This document shows positions 23,475 to 34,269 of a DNA stretch of 64,000 bases, piece after piece. A program made the translations under genes and the position numbers. The stretch's first letter is position 1; each line of letters begins with the position of its first letter. Origin of the DNA: Pogona vitticeps (taxonomy: Eukaryota; Chordata; Lepidosauria; Squamata; Agamidae); contig NC_135786.1 of assembly GCF_051106095.1 (NCBI RefSeq), forward strand, positions 18,412,501 to 18,476,500, read 5' to 3'. Under the pieces are notes generated by a model. That model worked only from the letters and a program-made list of their open reading frames with translations. It was not told the DNA's origin and made no database searches.

Positions 23475-23812
23475 CTCCATAAGTTCCATTGATTCAATGG
23501 ATGTTATAATAATGAAAATGATGATAATAATCTTAGAAATGTAGAGCTGGAAGGACTTTATGGATCTTTGCGTCCAGCCCCTGTCAAGGAGGCCGGGTGA
23601 GGAATCAAACTCCCAACCTCTGGCTCTACTGTCAGAAACGAAAACCACTGAGCTGTCCAGCACTTGTGACATATTATGCCAAAGTCACAAGGAGAGTAGA
23701 CCCATTTGAATTGATGGAACCTATGGAGGAGTTGATTCACCAAACCCTCACTGATTTAGCTGGCCTACTCTAGTGCAAGTTAATATGCTAAGCAACAGGA
23801 TTTCAGCCAAGA
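23475..23812. mobile_element. Palindromic MITE-like repeat, copy C (split by a SINE)
   Basis: The left remnant has agttccattgattcaatgg. The right part has gagtagacccatttgaatt, ggagttgattcacc and the terminus gcaacaggatttcagcc. The SINE at 23520-23690 separates the two parts. Confidence 0.5.
23520..23690 (-). mobile_element. tRNA-derived SINE with CR1-like tail
   Basis: aatgtagagctggaaggac (tail complement), gaggaatcaaactcccaac (B-box complement) and aaccactgagctgtcc (A-box complement) are in standard order. An a/t-rich tgatgataat tail complement lies at its left. Confidence 0.75.
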
Positions 23813-23814
23813 TC

Positions 23815-25030
23815 TTTAATTTCTAATCTGCTTAACCTTCAGTTGCTTTTGTTGTGTAAATGTTGATTACCTTTGTGGAATAGACTGAATCATCCCAGTC
23901 TTTCATAGGCAGTGTAAATGATTTAAAATGTGTGACAGCGCATTTACAATTATCATTGCGGCAGCAGGAAAAAAATGTAATTTAAAGGATTATTAATCAT
24001 GACTTCTATGTGCAAAAACCTGAGGTTTAAATACATCTTTTTCACAAATTGAAAATTGTCAGTATTTATATATGTCAGAGTACTGTTCTTTAAAAAAAGA
24101 AAGAAAGAAAGAAACTCTTAATGGACTTGAGAAGAAGAGATAATTTTCTGGCCAAACGGCATCTGTATGATCGAATGTCAGGACCTAGGTAACAAATGAA
24201 TGCAACAACCTTTAAATCTTTTCCTACAGATAAACGGATGCATTTTTCATTTTCATACTGCTGCAACTCCAGAAAGGCAAGTCTCCCCCCCCCCCCCGCG
24301 ACTTTCCCTCTGTGAGTCAGATTTCAAATTTCGTATGAAAAAACAGAGAAACAGATGTTGACAAGATGATAAACAAGCAGGACGCAAATAATTTGTTCTG
24401 CGTCATTTGAATGTTGTGTCGCTGTACAGATTATTCCCCAAATCACCCTGGGTAAATCTATTATAAAATTGCTGCTAGACTATTGATAGAGATGTGATCT
24501 TTCGTTGGGTTTTATTTGTGTCACCAGCAAGGAGAAAAACGTGATGGGGAAAGAGAAGCACAAAGTTTCAAAGTGAGTAGAAATTAGCATAGATAAGTTC
24601 AGGCCATCACTTAGTTAAAGAAGTCAATTAATTATATGAGTTTTAGAGCACTGAGCAACCGTCTAGGTTTGCACACTTTTAAATGTGGGTTAAAAGAATC
24701 ATTTCGAAATAAGCAGCATGGTTTCATTGCTTTTAAGATTAAAGGTACGAAACTGTGACCTTCCACATGTGGCTGGTCTCCAATTTCCATCAGCGCCAGC
24801 CAGCATGACCAATGGGCAAGGATAATGAAAGAGATAAGTGTAGCTATTTTATTCCTCCATATGCTAGACCCCTTAAAAATTAATCATAATCATGCCCTGT
24901 CAAGTTGTTTCAGAATTGTTGTGACTCTCTTAGGGTCCCCTGGCTATGAAGTACTCAGAAATGGGGGTTCATACTCTTGGTCCATGGTGTGCCAGCTCAC
25001 CGAACTACACCAGTCCATGGGCGTGCAACA
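23815..25030. other. Intergenic sequence with minor simple repeats
   Basis: Contains a short (GAAA)n tract near 24097 and a C run near 24288. No gene is supported. Confidence 0.4.
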
Positions 25031-25034
25031 CCAA

Positions 25035-25064
25035 AAAGGTTTGTGTGTGTGTGTGTGTGTGTGT
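25035..25064. repeat. (GT)n microsatellite
   Basis: Pure tg/gt dinucleotide run. Confidence 0.95.
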
Positions 25065-25299
25065 TAATTTGCATTGGACCTTAAGAACAACTATTCGAAT
25101 TTAGAAATATGGTGCTTCTCGGCACATTGGGGAAAACTGTGACCCGATAATTAGGTCACCTGGCTCATTGGCTGCCCAGGTAAAAACTCTAGGTGGCAAC
25201 ATCTGTTGGAGTTTTTACAAAACTCCATGCTACCTGTAGTAGGTGTGGCTAGCGGGGACCTTTCTGGGCTGGGGTGACTTTCAATCTATCCAGCACTAA

Positions 25300-25545
25300 C
25301 CAAATGTTATTTCTTGCCTCTGGATTCAAATAAAGTCTCATCTCCCTGCTCAGTACTTCCCCCCTTTTGTCTATTGGGAGCAGTCAGAGAGTCTGTTGAA
25401 GTCTGTTGCTGATAGCAGTCATTTTTTGTCAGATTGTTGTTTGATCTGTTCAATGTTAAGTAATGCAACCTTTTACTCTTTCTTCTATTAATGTCTCAGA
25501 GTGAGTTACTGAGATTGTAAATGCCAGTTATGTTTAAATGAAACT
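25300..25545 (+). repeat. Unclassified repeat, family Y, copy A
   Basis: gtctgttgctgatagcagtc, tttgatctgttcaatg and aatgtctcagagtgagttac match the reverse complement of 30650-30860. The copies at 26690-29300 and 30480-30900 lie on the opposite strand. An aataaagtctcatctc phrase lies at its start. It could be an LTR-type fossil, but neither end is defined. Confidence 0.55.
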
Positions 25546-25670
25546 TGGAAAGGGAAGGCCATCAGCTAGAGGAGAGTCTTCCATAAACCGAAACACATGG
25601 CAAAGAGGAAGTGGCAAGGAGAAACCATCCCACTACTTTATGACAGCTGTAGTTTCTCCCACCTGAAAAG

Positions 25671-25738
25671 TGTGTGTGTGTGTGCGTGCGTGCGCACGCG
25701 CGCGCGTGCGTGCGTGCGTGCATATGTGTGCATGTGTG
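25671..25738. repeat. Alternating purine-pyrimidine (GT/GC)n tract
   Basis: tgtgtgtgtgcgtgcgtgcg followed by cacgcgcgcgcgtgcgtgc is continuous purine-pyrimidine alternation including CG steps, the sequence class most prone to Z-DNA. Confidence 0.95.
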
Positions 25739-25739
25739 A

Positions 25740-26620
25740 GGTGACTTTAAGGCCATCCCCACTGTTTCCCAGGACTTTGTTGGTAGTCTTGCTATGAAAT
25801 ACACTTTCCCCCAAGTCTGGATTGCCATTTTTGCCTGGCTAGGCAGGTTTAACCCAGTATCTGAGCCCATTTTATCTGGATTCTCCTTTTGCCCATGAGT
25901 CGGCTCATAAACAATTCTGTTCCCTGACCTTCTGCTGCCACACCTCTATGGCATGGTAAGAATTCATGCTGATAGAAAACTCAAAATATAGTATATTTCA
26001 AATATGCCTTCAAATAAGAACATGGAATGTTTGCTTTTTTACAAGCTTTAGGATCCTCAACCAGCAAAGCTCATGCTGTGTGGAGAATTCTGGGATTTGT
26101 AGGCGACAACAAAAACTTTTGTTAGCCTTGTTTAGAAGCCTGTGTGACCAAGTTTCTAAACAACATGTGGAGGCAGCCTACATGAGAGCAAAGCATATTC
26201 CTTGCTTCAAAAGTTACCCTTCCAAAGCATGGAGGATGATGGAGTGGAACCAAGTAATATGAGGAAAAAATTAACAAGCACAATTGCACTCATCCCTGAT
26301 GAAACAGTATGTGTGAACAAGAGGAAAAATTCCTGAACGGTTTATGATAATGATATAGAATCACACTTCATTCATTCTTTTTCAATATGTTCCTGCTATG
26401 CAGGAGTCTTTAATTGTTTCAGATAGTAGTGCATAGAACGGGTGGGACAGCCATTCTGTGGTCTGTAGTGGAGTGAAAACAGTGCCGGCCCTAGTATCTG
26501 ACAAGCTATTACAGGCAAAGATTCCGGGTGTCAGAAGACAGCAGCAAATACTTAGCTATTTAATTGGGTGTGTTTTTTTTTTAAAGTAAACTTGGATGGG
26601 GAGAGGGACACGTGGGACTT
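25740..26620. other. Intergenic sequence, nothing recognised
   Basis: No feature supported. Confidence 0.4.
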
Positions 26621-26625
26621 TTAGA

Positions 26626-26652
26626 CATTTATTTGTTTGTTTGTTTGTTTAT
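26626..26652. repeat. (TTTG)n short array
   Basis: gtttgtttgtttgttt run at the left edge of the family Y copy. Confidence 0.85.
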
Positions 26653-26689
26653 CCTCATGTGCCAGGAATAACACAACTTTAGGAAGGCA

Positions 26690-29305
26690 TAAGATGCACA
26701 AATGCTGAACTGAGTGCACAATTTCTGAGGCACATCATAAACATCTGAGGCTTCCTCATGTGGAAGCATTGCTGCGGAGTTTTGGATTTTGGTTAAATTC
26801 CTCTAGCTGCACAGCCAAATTGCAGGACTCCACAGAGCAGGGCAAAGGCTAATAGAGTTTTGTCAAGAGAACAAGCTGGTCATCACAAACACTCTTTTAC
26901 AACAACACAAGAGGCGACTCTATACATGGAAATCACCAGATGGGCAATATCGAAATCAGATTGATTATATGCTCTGCAGCCAAAGATGGAGAAGCTCTAT
27001 ACAGTCAGCAAAAACAAGACCTGGAGCTGATGGTGGCTCTGATCATCAGCTTCTCATAGCAAAATTCAAGCTTAAACTGAAGAGAGTAGGAAAAACCACT
27101 GGGCTAGTCAGGTATAATCTAAACCAAATCCCTTATGAATACACATTGGAAGTGAAGAACAGATTTAAGGAACTCCATTTGGTGGACAGAGTGCCTGAAG
27201 AACTTTGGATAGAGGCTCGTAACATTGTACAGGAGGCAGCAACAAAAACCATCCCAAAGAAAAGGAAATGCAAGAAAGCAAAGTGGCTGTCCAACAAGGC
27301 CTTACAAATAGCAGAGAAGAGAAGGCAAACAAAATGCAAGGGAGATAGGGAAAGTTACAGAAAATTGAATGCAGACTTCCAAAGAATAGCAAGGAGAGAC
27401 AAGAGGGCCTTCTTAAATGAACAATGCAAGGAAATAGAGGAAAAGAATAGAAAAGGAAAAACCAGAGATCTGTTCAGGAAAACTGGAGAAATGAAAGGAA
27501 TATTTTGTGCAAAGATGAACATGATAAAGGATAAAAATGGGAGAGACCTCACAGAAACAGAAGACATCAAGAAGAGGTGGCAAGAATACACAGAGGAACT
27601 ATACCAGAAAGATTTGGATATCCCAGACAACCCAGATAGTGTGGTTGCTGACCTTGAACCAGACATCCTGGAGAGTGAAGTCAAGTGGGCCTTAGAAAGC
27701 TTGTCTAACAACAAGGCCAGTGGAGGTGATGGCATTCCAGTGGAACTATTTAAAATCTTAAAAGATGACGCTGTTAAGGTGCTATATTCAATATGCCAGC
27801 AAGTTTGGAAAACTCAACAGTCCAGAGGACTGGAAAAGATCAGTCTACATACCAATCCCAAAGAAGGGCAGTGCCAAGGAATGCTCCAACTAGTGTACAA
27901 TTGCACTCATTTCTCCCGCTAGCAAGGTTATGCTCAAAATCCTCCAAGGTAGGCTTCAGCAGTATGTGGACCGAGAAATCCCAGAAGTGCAAGCTGGATT
28001 TTGAAGGGGCAGAGGAACTCGAGACCAAATTGCTAACATGCGCTGGATTATGGAGAAAGCCAGAGAGTTCCAGAAAAACATCTACTTCTGCTTCATTGAC
28101 TATGCAAAAGCCTTTGACTGTGTCGACCACAACAAACTATGGCAAGTCTTTAAAGAAATGGGAGTGCCTGACCACCATATCTATCTCCTGAGAAACCTAC
28201 ACGTGGGACAGGAAGCAACAGTTAGAACTGCATACGGAAACACTGATTGGTTCAAAATTGGGAAAGGAGTACGACAAGGCTGTATATTGTCCCCCTGCTT
28301 ATTTAACTTAAATGCAGAATACATCATGCGAAAGGCCGGACTGGAGGAATCCCAAACCGGAATTAAGATTGCCGGAAGAAATATCAGCAACCTCAGATAT
28401 GCAGATGATACCACTCTGATGGCAGAAAGTGAAGAGGAATTAAGGAACCTTGCAATTAGGGTGAAAGAGGAGAGCTCAAAAAACGGTCTGAAACTCAACA
28501 TCCAAAAAACTAAGATCGTAGCCACTGGTCCAATCACACCCTGGCAAATAGAAGGGGAAGATATGGAAGTAGTGACAGATTTTACTTTCTTGGGCTCCAT
28601 GATTACTGCAGATGGTGACAGCAGCCCTGAACTTAAAAGACGCCTTCTTCTTGGGAGGAAAGCGATGACAAACCTCGACAGCATCTTAAAAAGCAGAGAC
28701 ATCACCTTGCCGACAAAAGTCCAAATAGTCAAAGCTATGGTTTTTCCTGTAGTGATGTACGGAAGTGAGAGCTGGACCATAAAGAAGGGTGCCCGCCGAA
28801 GAATTGATGCTTTTGAATTGTGGTGCTGGAGGAGACTCTTTAAGAGTCCCCTGGACTGCAAGGAGAACAAACCTATCAATTCTAAAGGAAATCAACCCTG
28901 AGTGCTCACTGGAAGGACAGATCCTGAAGCTGAAGCTCCAATACTTTGGCCATCTCATGAGAAGAGAAGACTCCCTGGAAAAGACCCTGATGTTAGGAAA
29001 GTGTGAGGGCAAGAGGAGAAGGGGACGACAGAGGATGAGATGGTTGGACACTGTCATTGAAGCGACCAACATGAATTTGGCCCAGCTCCGGGAGAGGGTG
29101 GAAGACAGGATGGCCTGGCGTGCTCTGGTCCATGGGGTCACGAAGAGGTGGACACGACTAAACGACTAAACAACACAGAGCAGAATAGTTTCAAGTCGCC
29201 TAGATTAGACCACCCCTTTTTGTGCCTCAGATGGTATTTACAGTCTCAGTGACTCACTCTGAGACATTCGTTAGAGAAAGAATAAAAAACATTTTCTTGA
29301 CTTAA
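26690..29305 (-). repeat. Unclassified repeat, family Y, copy C, split by BovB
   Basis: Left part 26690-26840 and right part 29174-29305 align in order with the uninterrupted copy at 30480-30735. Shared phrases include gctgaact.ag.gcacaattt, ggttaaatt.ctctagctgc, tagattagaccacccc and aaagaataaaaaacattttc. Confidence 0.75.
26841..29173 (+). mobile_element. RTE-BovB LINE, 5'-truncated, with reverse transcriptase
   Basis: The frame opens inside the endonuclease C terminus (QRLIEFCQENKLVITN, then DGQYRNQIDYMLCSQRW). It runs through the linker (KKAKWLSNKALQIAEKRR) into the reverse transcriptase: NNKASGGDGIPVELFK, motif A FIDYAKAFD at 28092-28118, motif B GVRQGCILSPCLFNL, and motif C YADD at 28398-28409. 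The C-terminal end is WRALVHGVTKRWTRLND. Breaks are a 2-nt loss near 27815, in-frame stops near 27890 and 28000, and a 1-nt shift near 28840. Most of the endonuclease is absent. 10-bp target duplications cacagagcag flank it at 26831-26840 and 29174-29183. It is inactive but little diverged. Confidence 0.95.
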
Positions 29306-29579
29306 GGGAGAGGGCTGTGCCATCTCAGGCAACAAAAAAGATCGAGCTGGTCTTGAGAACAGAATATGAAGACCCACATCCCCATTGTTCATAAATGGCA
29401 CCTGTGAACAAACCTTGTTGAAAATCCATAATGGGGGAAGTGTGAGGGAGAGGAAAAGAGACAGGTGGGAAGGGATGCAGACTGTGAGAATGGCTGGCTG
29501 GCTGGCTGACTTGAGAGAGACAAACCTATTCTTTAGAGTCATTTTCTTGATTAAACTAATTTACCTTGAAGGTTAATGT

Positions 29580-29985
29580 ATTCTAAACTAATTCAGAGAT
29601 TAATAACTGCTTAAAGATATATGAAAGACATTTTGATGTATACGGGATGAGTGTCATAACCTATTTTATTATCTCTGCAATGACTTTGGCAGTTCATCGG
29701 ATGAGCTTTAAAAGGGAATTTCATTGTGTGATACACAGAGTTGCAGGTGCAGAGAAGGAATGGCACACACCGATACACACACCGCCATTTTAATCCTGAA
29801 TTTTGCTCCTGTTCATACAGAAAACAAATAGGTAATTATATCTGCTTTTTCTCCCCTCAGTAAAACATCTTAGTTCTCAAGAGGAGCACTGTTCTGTATG
29901 TTTATACAATAAAAGGAAAGTCAGCAATCAAAGTACTCTAAAGAAACGTAGTCACCTCTTCAACATAAACCTGAGCAAACAAACA
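29580..29985. other. Intergenic sequence, nothing recognised
   Basis: No feature supported. Confidence 0.4.
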
Positions 29986-29989
29986 AATG

Positions 29990-30155
29990 CCGTATTTTTC
30001 GCTCCATAAGACGCACCTTTCCATAAGACGCACCAATTTTTTAGGAGAAGAAAACAGGAAAATATAATCTGTTTTCTTCGCTCCATAAGACGCACAGACT
30101 TTTCACCCCCCTGTTTTGTGGGGGGAAAGTGCGTCTTATGGTGCGAAAAATACGG
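29990..30155. mobile_element. MITE with long terminal inverted repeats (ccgtatttttcgc type)
   Basis: Starts ccgtatttttcgctccataa and ends ttatggtgcgaaaaatacgg, an almost perfect inverted pair. The phrase cataagacgcac recurs three times inside. Superfamily and target duplication are not clear. Confidence 0.85.
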
Positions 30156-30353
30156 TAAATAAATACAAGTGTTTGGATTTGAACTCAGGCCATAGTGAGG
30201 AAGAGACTAGACCTATTTATTAGTTTCCCATTTAATATTATATTATAGGTCAGACTTATTTCCTGTCCTTTTTCCAATGAACTCAGTGTCAAATACAGTA
30301 CCATACTCTCTTTTTCCCCACCTCACCTTCACAACAGCCCTAGGAAGTAGTGA

Positions 30354-30381
30354 AGAAAGAGAGAGAGAGAGAGAGAGAGAG
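30354..30381. repeat. (GA)n microsatellite
   Basis: Run of gagagaga. Confidence 0.95.
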
Positions 30382-30479
30382 TGACTGAGCCAAGGTCCAT
30401 GGCAACAGAGACCTAGATCTTCTAAATTCTTCTCCAAGAGATAACTGTCACAAACCAGGAGCTCTTAATAAGGAGGGAT

Positions 30480-30900
30480 AAGATGTACATATGCTGAACT
30501 CAGCGCACAATTTATGGGGGCCATCATGAACCTCTGTGGCTTCCTCATGGGAAGACAATGTTGCAGAGCTGTGAATTTTGGTTAAATTCATCTAGCTGCA
30601 CAAGGCTTCAAAGAGCAGAACAGTTTCATATTCCCCAGATTAGACCACCCCTTTTGTGTTTCAACTGGCACTTACAGTCTCAATGATTCACTCTGAGACA
30701 TTAGTTAGAGAAAGAATAAAAAACATTTTCTTTTTACTTACCGCTGAACAGATCAAACAGCAAATTGACAAATAGGTCTGCCTGGAAGCAACAGGCCTTG
30801 CTGACTACTTCCAACATATACAAAAGTGAGGGGAAAAGAAGCACAGCAGGGAGGCAAGGCTCTCTTTGAATTCAGAGGAAGGGAAGGAGCTATTTAAGAG
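30480..30900 (-). repeat. Unclassified repeat, family Y, copy B (empty BovB site)
   Basis: Uninterrupted copy of family Y. At 30612-30627 it reads ttcaaagagcagaac, matching the join of the two BovB flanks. The part 30740-30860 aligns with 25330-25450 in reverse. Confidence 0.7.
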
Positions 30901-31494
30901 ATTAACAGTCACTAAAGCCCAGAAAAGTTCCTTTGAGCCAAATCTACTAAAGACAGCATCTGAGAATGCAGTAACTCCAACAGGCAGCTCCTTTGCTCCA
31001 TAAAGCCCAGCACTGTTTGACTACTCTGATATATTACAGAATAACATCTGGCTACAGCTCTGTTCAGCTCTATACTCCCTGATCTGAGAAAGCCCTGTGG
31101 AAAGAGTTGTCTTAGAGATTTCAGTGGAAATCTGCAAAGCTGGGATGGCAGGCAGAGGTCATCAGCTGCCACAGAGATGATCACAGAGTGCAAGAGAAGA
31201 CATACGTGCCTATGCCTCCGCCACCTTATAAGTAAAGGAAGCATAAAAGAATGCTGTCCCTCACCTGAGGTAATTCCTCCAACATTTCTCTACCTTTGGC
31301 GTTCTTTCCAAAAGTGCTTCATTTTGATTACATGGAATGATAATGGCCAACATTTCATACAGGGGGACTGGCAAACGCAGTTTGCTATAAGAAACAGCAG
31401 GCTGGGGAGAAAGGGGGGGGGGAATAAAGGTTTTGAGTCCCAACCAATGCCTCAAGTTAATGAGGGGTTGGAGTAATAAAAATGAGCTAAGCAG

Positions 31495-31640
31495 CTTTTG
31501 CTGTTTTTGTTTGACTTATATACCGCTCCATTAGTGCAACACATTATTCCAGGCAGTTTACAATAGTAACAAATAAAACATTAGCTATTAAAAATCCTAA
31601 CACGTACTAAAAGATTGAAAATCATTGCAGGTCTTTTCCT
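31495..31640 (-). mobile_element. LINE 3' end fragment (CR1/L3-like)
   Basis: gacttatataccgctccatt followed by ccaggcagtttacaatag resembles the complement of LINE tails seen at 36800 and 57180. Confidence 0.4.
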
Positions 31641-32625
31641 GTTTTAATGAAGAAATGTCAGATGACCCACTGGAAAACTCAAAGTGGCTTCCCCCCTCCT
31701 TAATTTTATTGCTAGGTGCCACATTTCCCCCCCCACACACACACACACACTAGACTTTCTGCATGCAAAACATGTTTTCTTGTGCCAGGTCACAGCTGCT
31801 CCCACCTATGAGCCCTGAGCTCCTCCGAAGCCCTGACAACATCCACTGGCTGGCTGTCATAAATCTTTTAAGATGAAATCGAAACAAGTTGTCTAAACAA
31901 CACTGGTGTTCCTTTTTGGCCATGAGCCAGGAGGACTTCTAAACTATAGCATTTCATTAGCACGAAGCCCTCCTGCTATCCAGAACCCAAATGCCCAGCG
32001 GATCTCTGTGCCATAATAAAAGCCAGTTTAGCCACTGTATCTCCCGGTAACCCAGAAGTATGCATAACAATTTGCGTACTTTCAAATTATAAATGTGTTC
32101 TGACACAGCTGAGCTGTCAGAGTTAATTTATTTATTTTCCCCCTGACAAATTTCTCATTTATCCACCAGTTTTCCACAATGGTGCTTAAATGAGACGCGG
32201 GATGATCTTTTTTTTCCCTTTTCTTTTCAGACAATGCAGTTTCAGAGTGTGGCTACAGGATAACAAGCCTGCCTCTCTGTCACAACATATTAAGCTGAAG
32301 GCCTCCAGTTCGTTTTTCCCCTCATTCACTGGGCTGAAATTTCTCGGAAATTTCTAAAAAATTCTGAAAATGCTCTTTTCTGTTCATCCTTTAAAGAATT
32401 TCAGCAGCCTTCTGCATTTCATTCAATGAATGTGATACAAACACACATAGATATCACCCACTTACCTTCAGTGATGTCACGGCAGTCTACATGACTCATC
32501 TGCTCCCACTTTCTCCTCACGAAAACACTCTGAAGTAGGTTAGGTTGACAGAGAATAACTGCTCTCTCAGGGGGTTTTCATAGTTCAGTGAGGACTTGAG
32601 TGTGGATCTCCCAGTTCCCAGTATA
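31640..32625. other. Non-repetitive sequence, possible conserved noncoding element
   Basis: There is a short (CA)n near 31735. From 31850 to 32470 no repeat is visible, and the sequence is rich in homeodomain-type and E-box-type motifs. This is suggestive only. Confidence 0.3.
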
Positions 32626-32635
32626 ATCTTCTTCT

Positions 32636-32637
32636 AC

Positions 32638-32703
<66 letters not shown>
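32636..32703. repeat. (TCA)n microsatellite (expanded SINE tail)
   Basis: More than 20 tandem tca units directly abut the minus-strand SINE at 32704. It is the expanded (GAT)n tail of that SINE. Confidence 0.95.
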
Positions 32704-32836
32704 GTAGAACTGCAGAGCTGGAAGGGACCTTATGGATCATCGAATCCAGACCATCAAGGTGGCCCAGTGCGGAATTGAACTCCCAAACTTAAGACTCCAC
32801 AGTCAGATGCCTAAACCACTGAGCTATCTAGTGGTA
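32704..32836 (-). mobile_element. tRNA-derived SINE with CR1-like tail
   Basis: gtagaactgcagagctggaa, gaattgaactcccaaac and taaaccactgagctatc are the complements of tail, B box and A box. It is one of the best preserved copies of the family. Confidence 0.85.
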
Positions 32837-33188
32837 CATATAACCATGATGCCACATTAGCTTTTATGAGGGGGGATTCAAGAGTCCAAAAAGGTGTTCA
32901 TTGAGAATACAGAAGCAGGGCACGAGTCCTAGTGTTTCCCCTGCCCCCTTCCTGGCTTTAAATGAAGATCAAAGAAGACAATCCACTACGGATGCAGCCT
33001 CCCCATGTGATTAGGTTTTTCAGAGACCCCAAATAGCTTTGAGAGGCTCCCCGTGTTGGCAGAGGCTTTCCTCTTCAGATACTCCCTGTCCTGATTGGGC
33101 TGGGGTTAGAACCTTCTCCTTGCTTACACATTCAGAGTAAGCTTTTCCTGAAGGTCAGTGGTGGAGAATGCTGAGGATCCAACTCAAT

Positions 33189-33448
33189 GGCCAAAATCCT
33201 GTTGCTTAGCATAGTAAATCACACTGTGATGGGCCCTTGAACAAGTGAAGATTTGGTGAGTCAACTGCTCTCTAAATTCCATTGATTAAAATGGGCCTAC
33301 TCTAACTGTGACTTACTTAGACATAGTTAGAGTAGACCCATTTGAATCAATCAAACTTGTAGAGGAGTTGACTCACTAAATCCCCATTGATTCAATCAGC
33401 CTACTCAGGTGTGATTTACTACATTACACAACATGATTTCAGCCAATG
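33189..33448. mobile_element. Palindromic MITE-like repeat, copy D
   Basis: ggccaaaatcctgttgctta at the left mirrors acaacatgatttcagcc at the right. The interior holds opposed units, ttgattaaaatgggcctact against agtagacccatttgaatcaa. It is the most complete copy in the window. Confidence 0.65.
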
Positions 33449-33644
33449 TATTTTCACGTGCTTGAAGAAACTGGTAAATTTGATCCTTTCCTCCCAATGC
33501 TCTTCTCTGGTTTAGCTTCTATATGTCTTTAGCTACTGCAGGGAAACATGAGGACCCCAGCAACCACAACCCCGAACACTACGGGGAGCATTTTGACAGG
33601 TTTCGAGGATTCCTAGCAACCATGGTCCTCCCATGCACCAAAAT

Positions 33645-33676
33645 GAATTTAATTTAGTTTAGTTTAGTTTAGTTTG
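33645..33676. repeat. (TTTAG)n short array
   Basis: Four to five tttag units. Confidence 0.85.
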
Positions 33677-33867
33677 GCCATGAGGGAGTGCAATGGCCTT
33701 TTCCAGTTTTAAAAAAATATATTTGAAAGAAAAAATTGGAAGAATAGGAAGTGCAGGAGTACATGCAGCTCTCCAGGATCCACTGGGAAGGACATACACA
33801 GTCCCTGGACATCTTGAAGTTGCACTCACATAATCTACTGGATGAATTTACAATAGAGTTTAATTCA

Positions 33868-33962
33868 GAAGGCTGAGAGCCGGCTACCTGGGATTGAATC
33901 CCAGGTCGTGAGCAGTTTTGGCTGCAGTACAGCCATTTAACCACTCCGCCATGAGGCTCATA
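33868..33962 (-). mobile_element. tRNA-like SINE head
   Basis: On the minus strand gagcctcatggcggagtggt and ctgggattcaatcccaggta form A- and B-box regions with a tRNA-like order. It resembles a squamate SINE head more than a functional tRNA: the acceptor stem does not pair and the anticodon arm is degenerate. Confidence 0.55.
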
Positions 33963-34145
33963 TGTGTTTCAAACACTCAAATACTCATATGTGTTTCAAC
34001 TTTTTGGAGCACCAGCCTAGAATCCTGTCAAAAGGCCAACAAGGGGAGATTTAACAATCAGAGGGCCACTAATTAAAAATATATATTTTAAAAATCATGC
34101 AAAATGCATGCTTTTGTGGGTGAATCACATGATCAGAGGGACTGA

Positions 34146-34265
34146 TGACATCATTTCAGGACTCAGCCAATCCCGAGGGTGCTGCTGTCACCTTGGGAAC
34201 CCAACCCAAATCTCCTGGGTCTTGTTGACCTCACAGAGCCCCACCTCTCTGCTGGCAGATAAAAG
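34146..34265 (+). promoter_or_regulatory. Promoter-like cluster: CRE, CCAAT, TATA
   Basis: TGACATCA at 34146-34153 is a CRE variant, ccaat lies at 34167-34171, and gataaaag at 34258-34265 is TATA-like, all in conventional order and spacing. Downstream sequence turns strongly GC-rich. It could be a host noncoding RNA promoter or an old mobile-element promoter. Confidence 0.35.
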
Positions 34266-34269
34266 GGGC

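Noticed and set aside
33868-33962. Possible functional tRNA gene on the minus strand
   Set aside because: Box regions are present, but the acceptor stem does not pair and there is no proper anticodon arm. It is better read as a SINE head.
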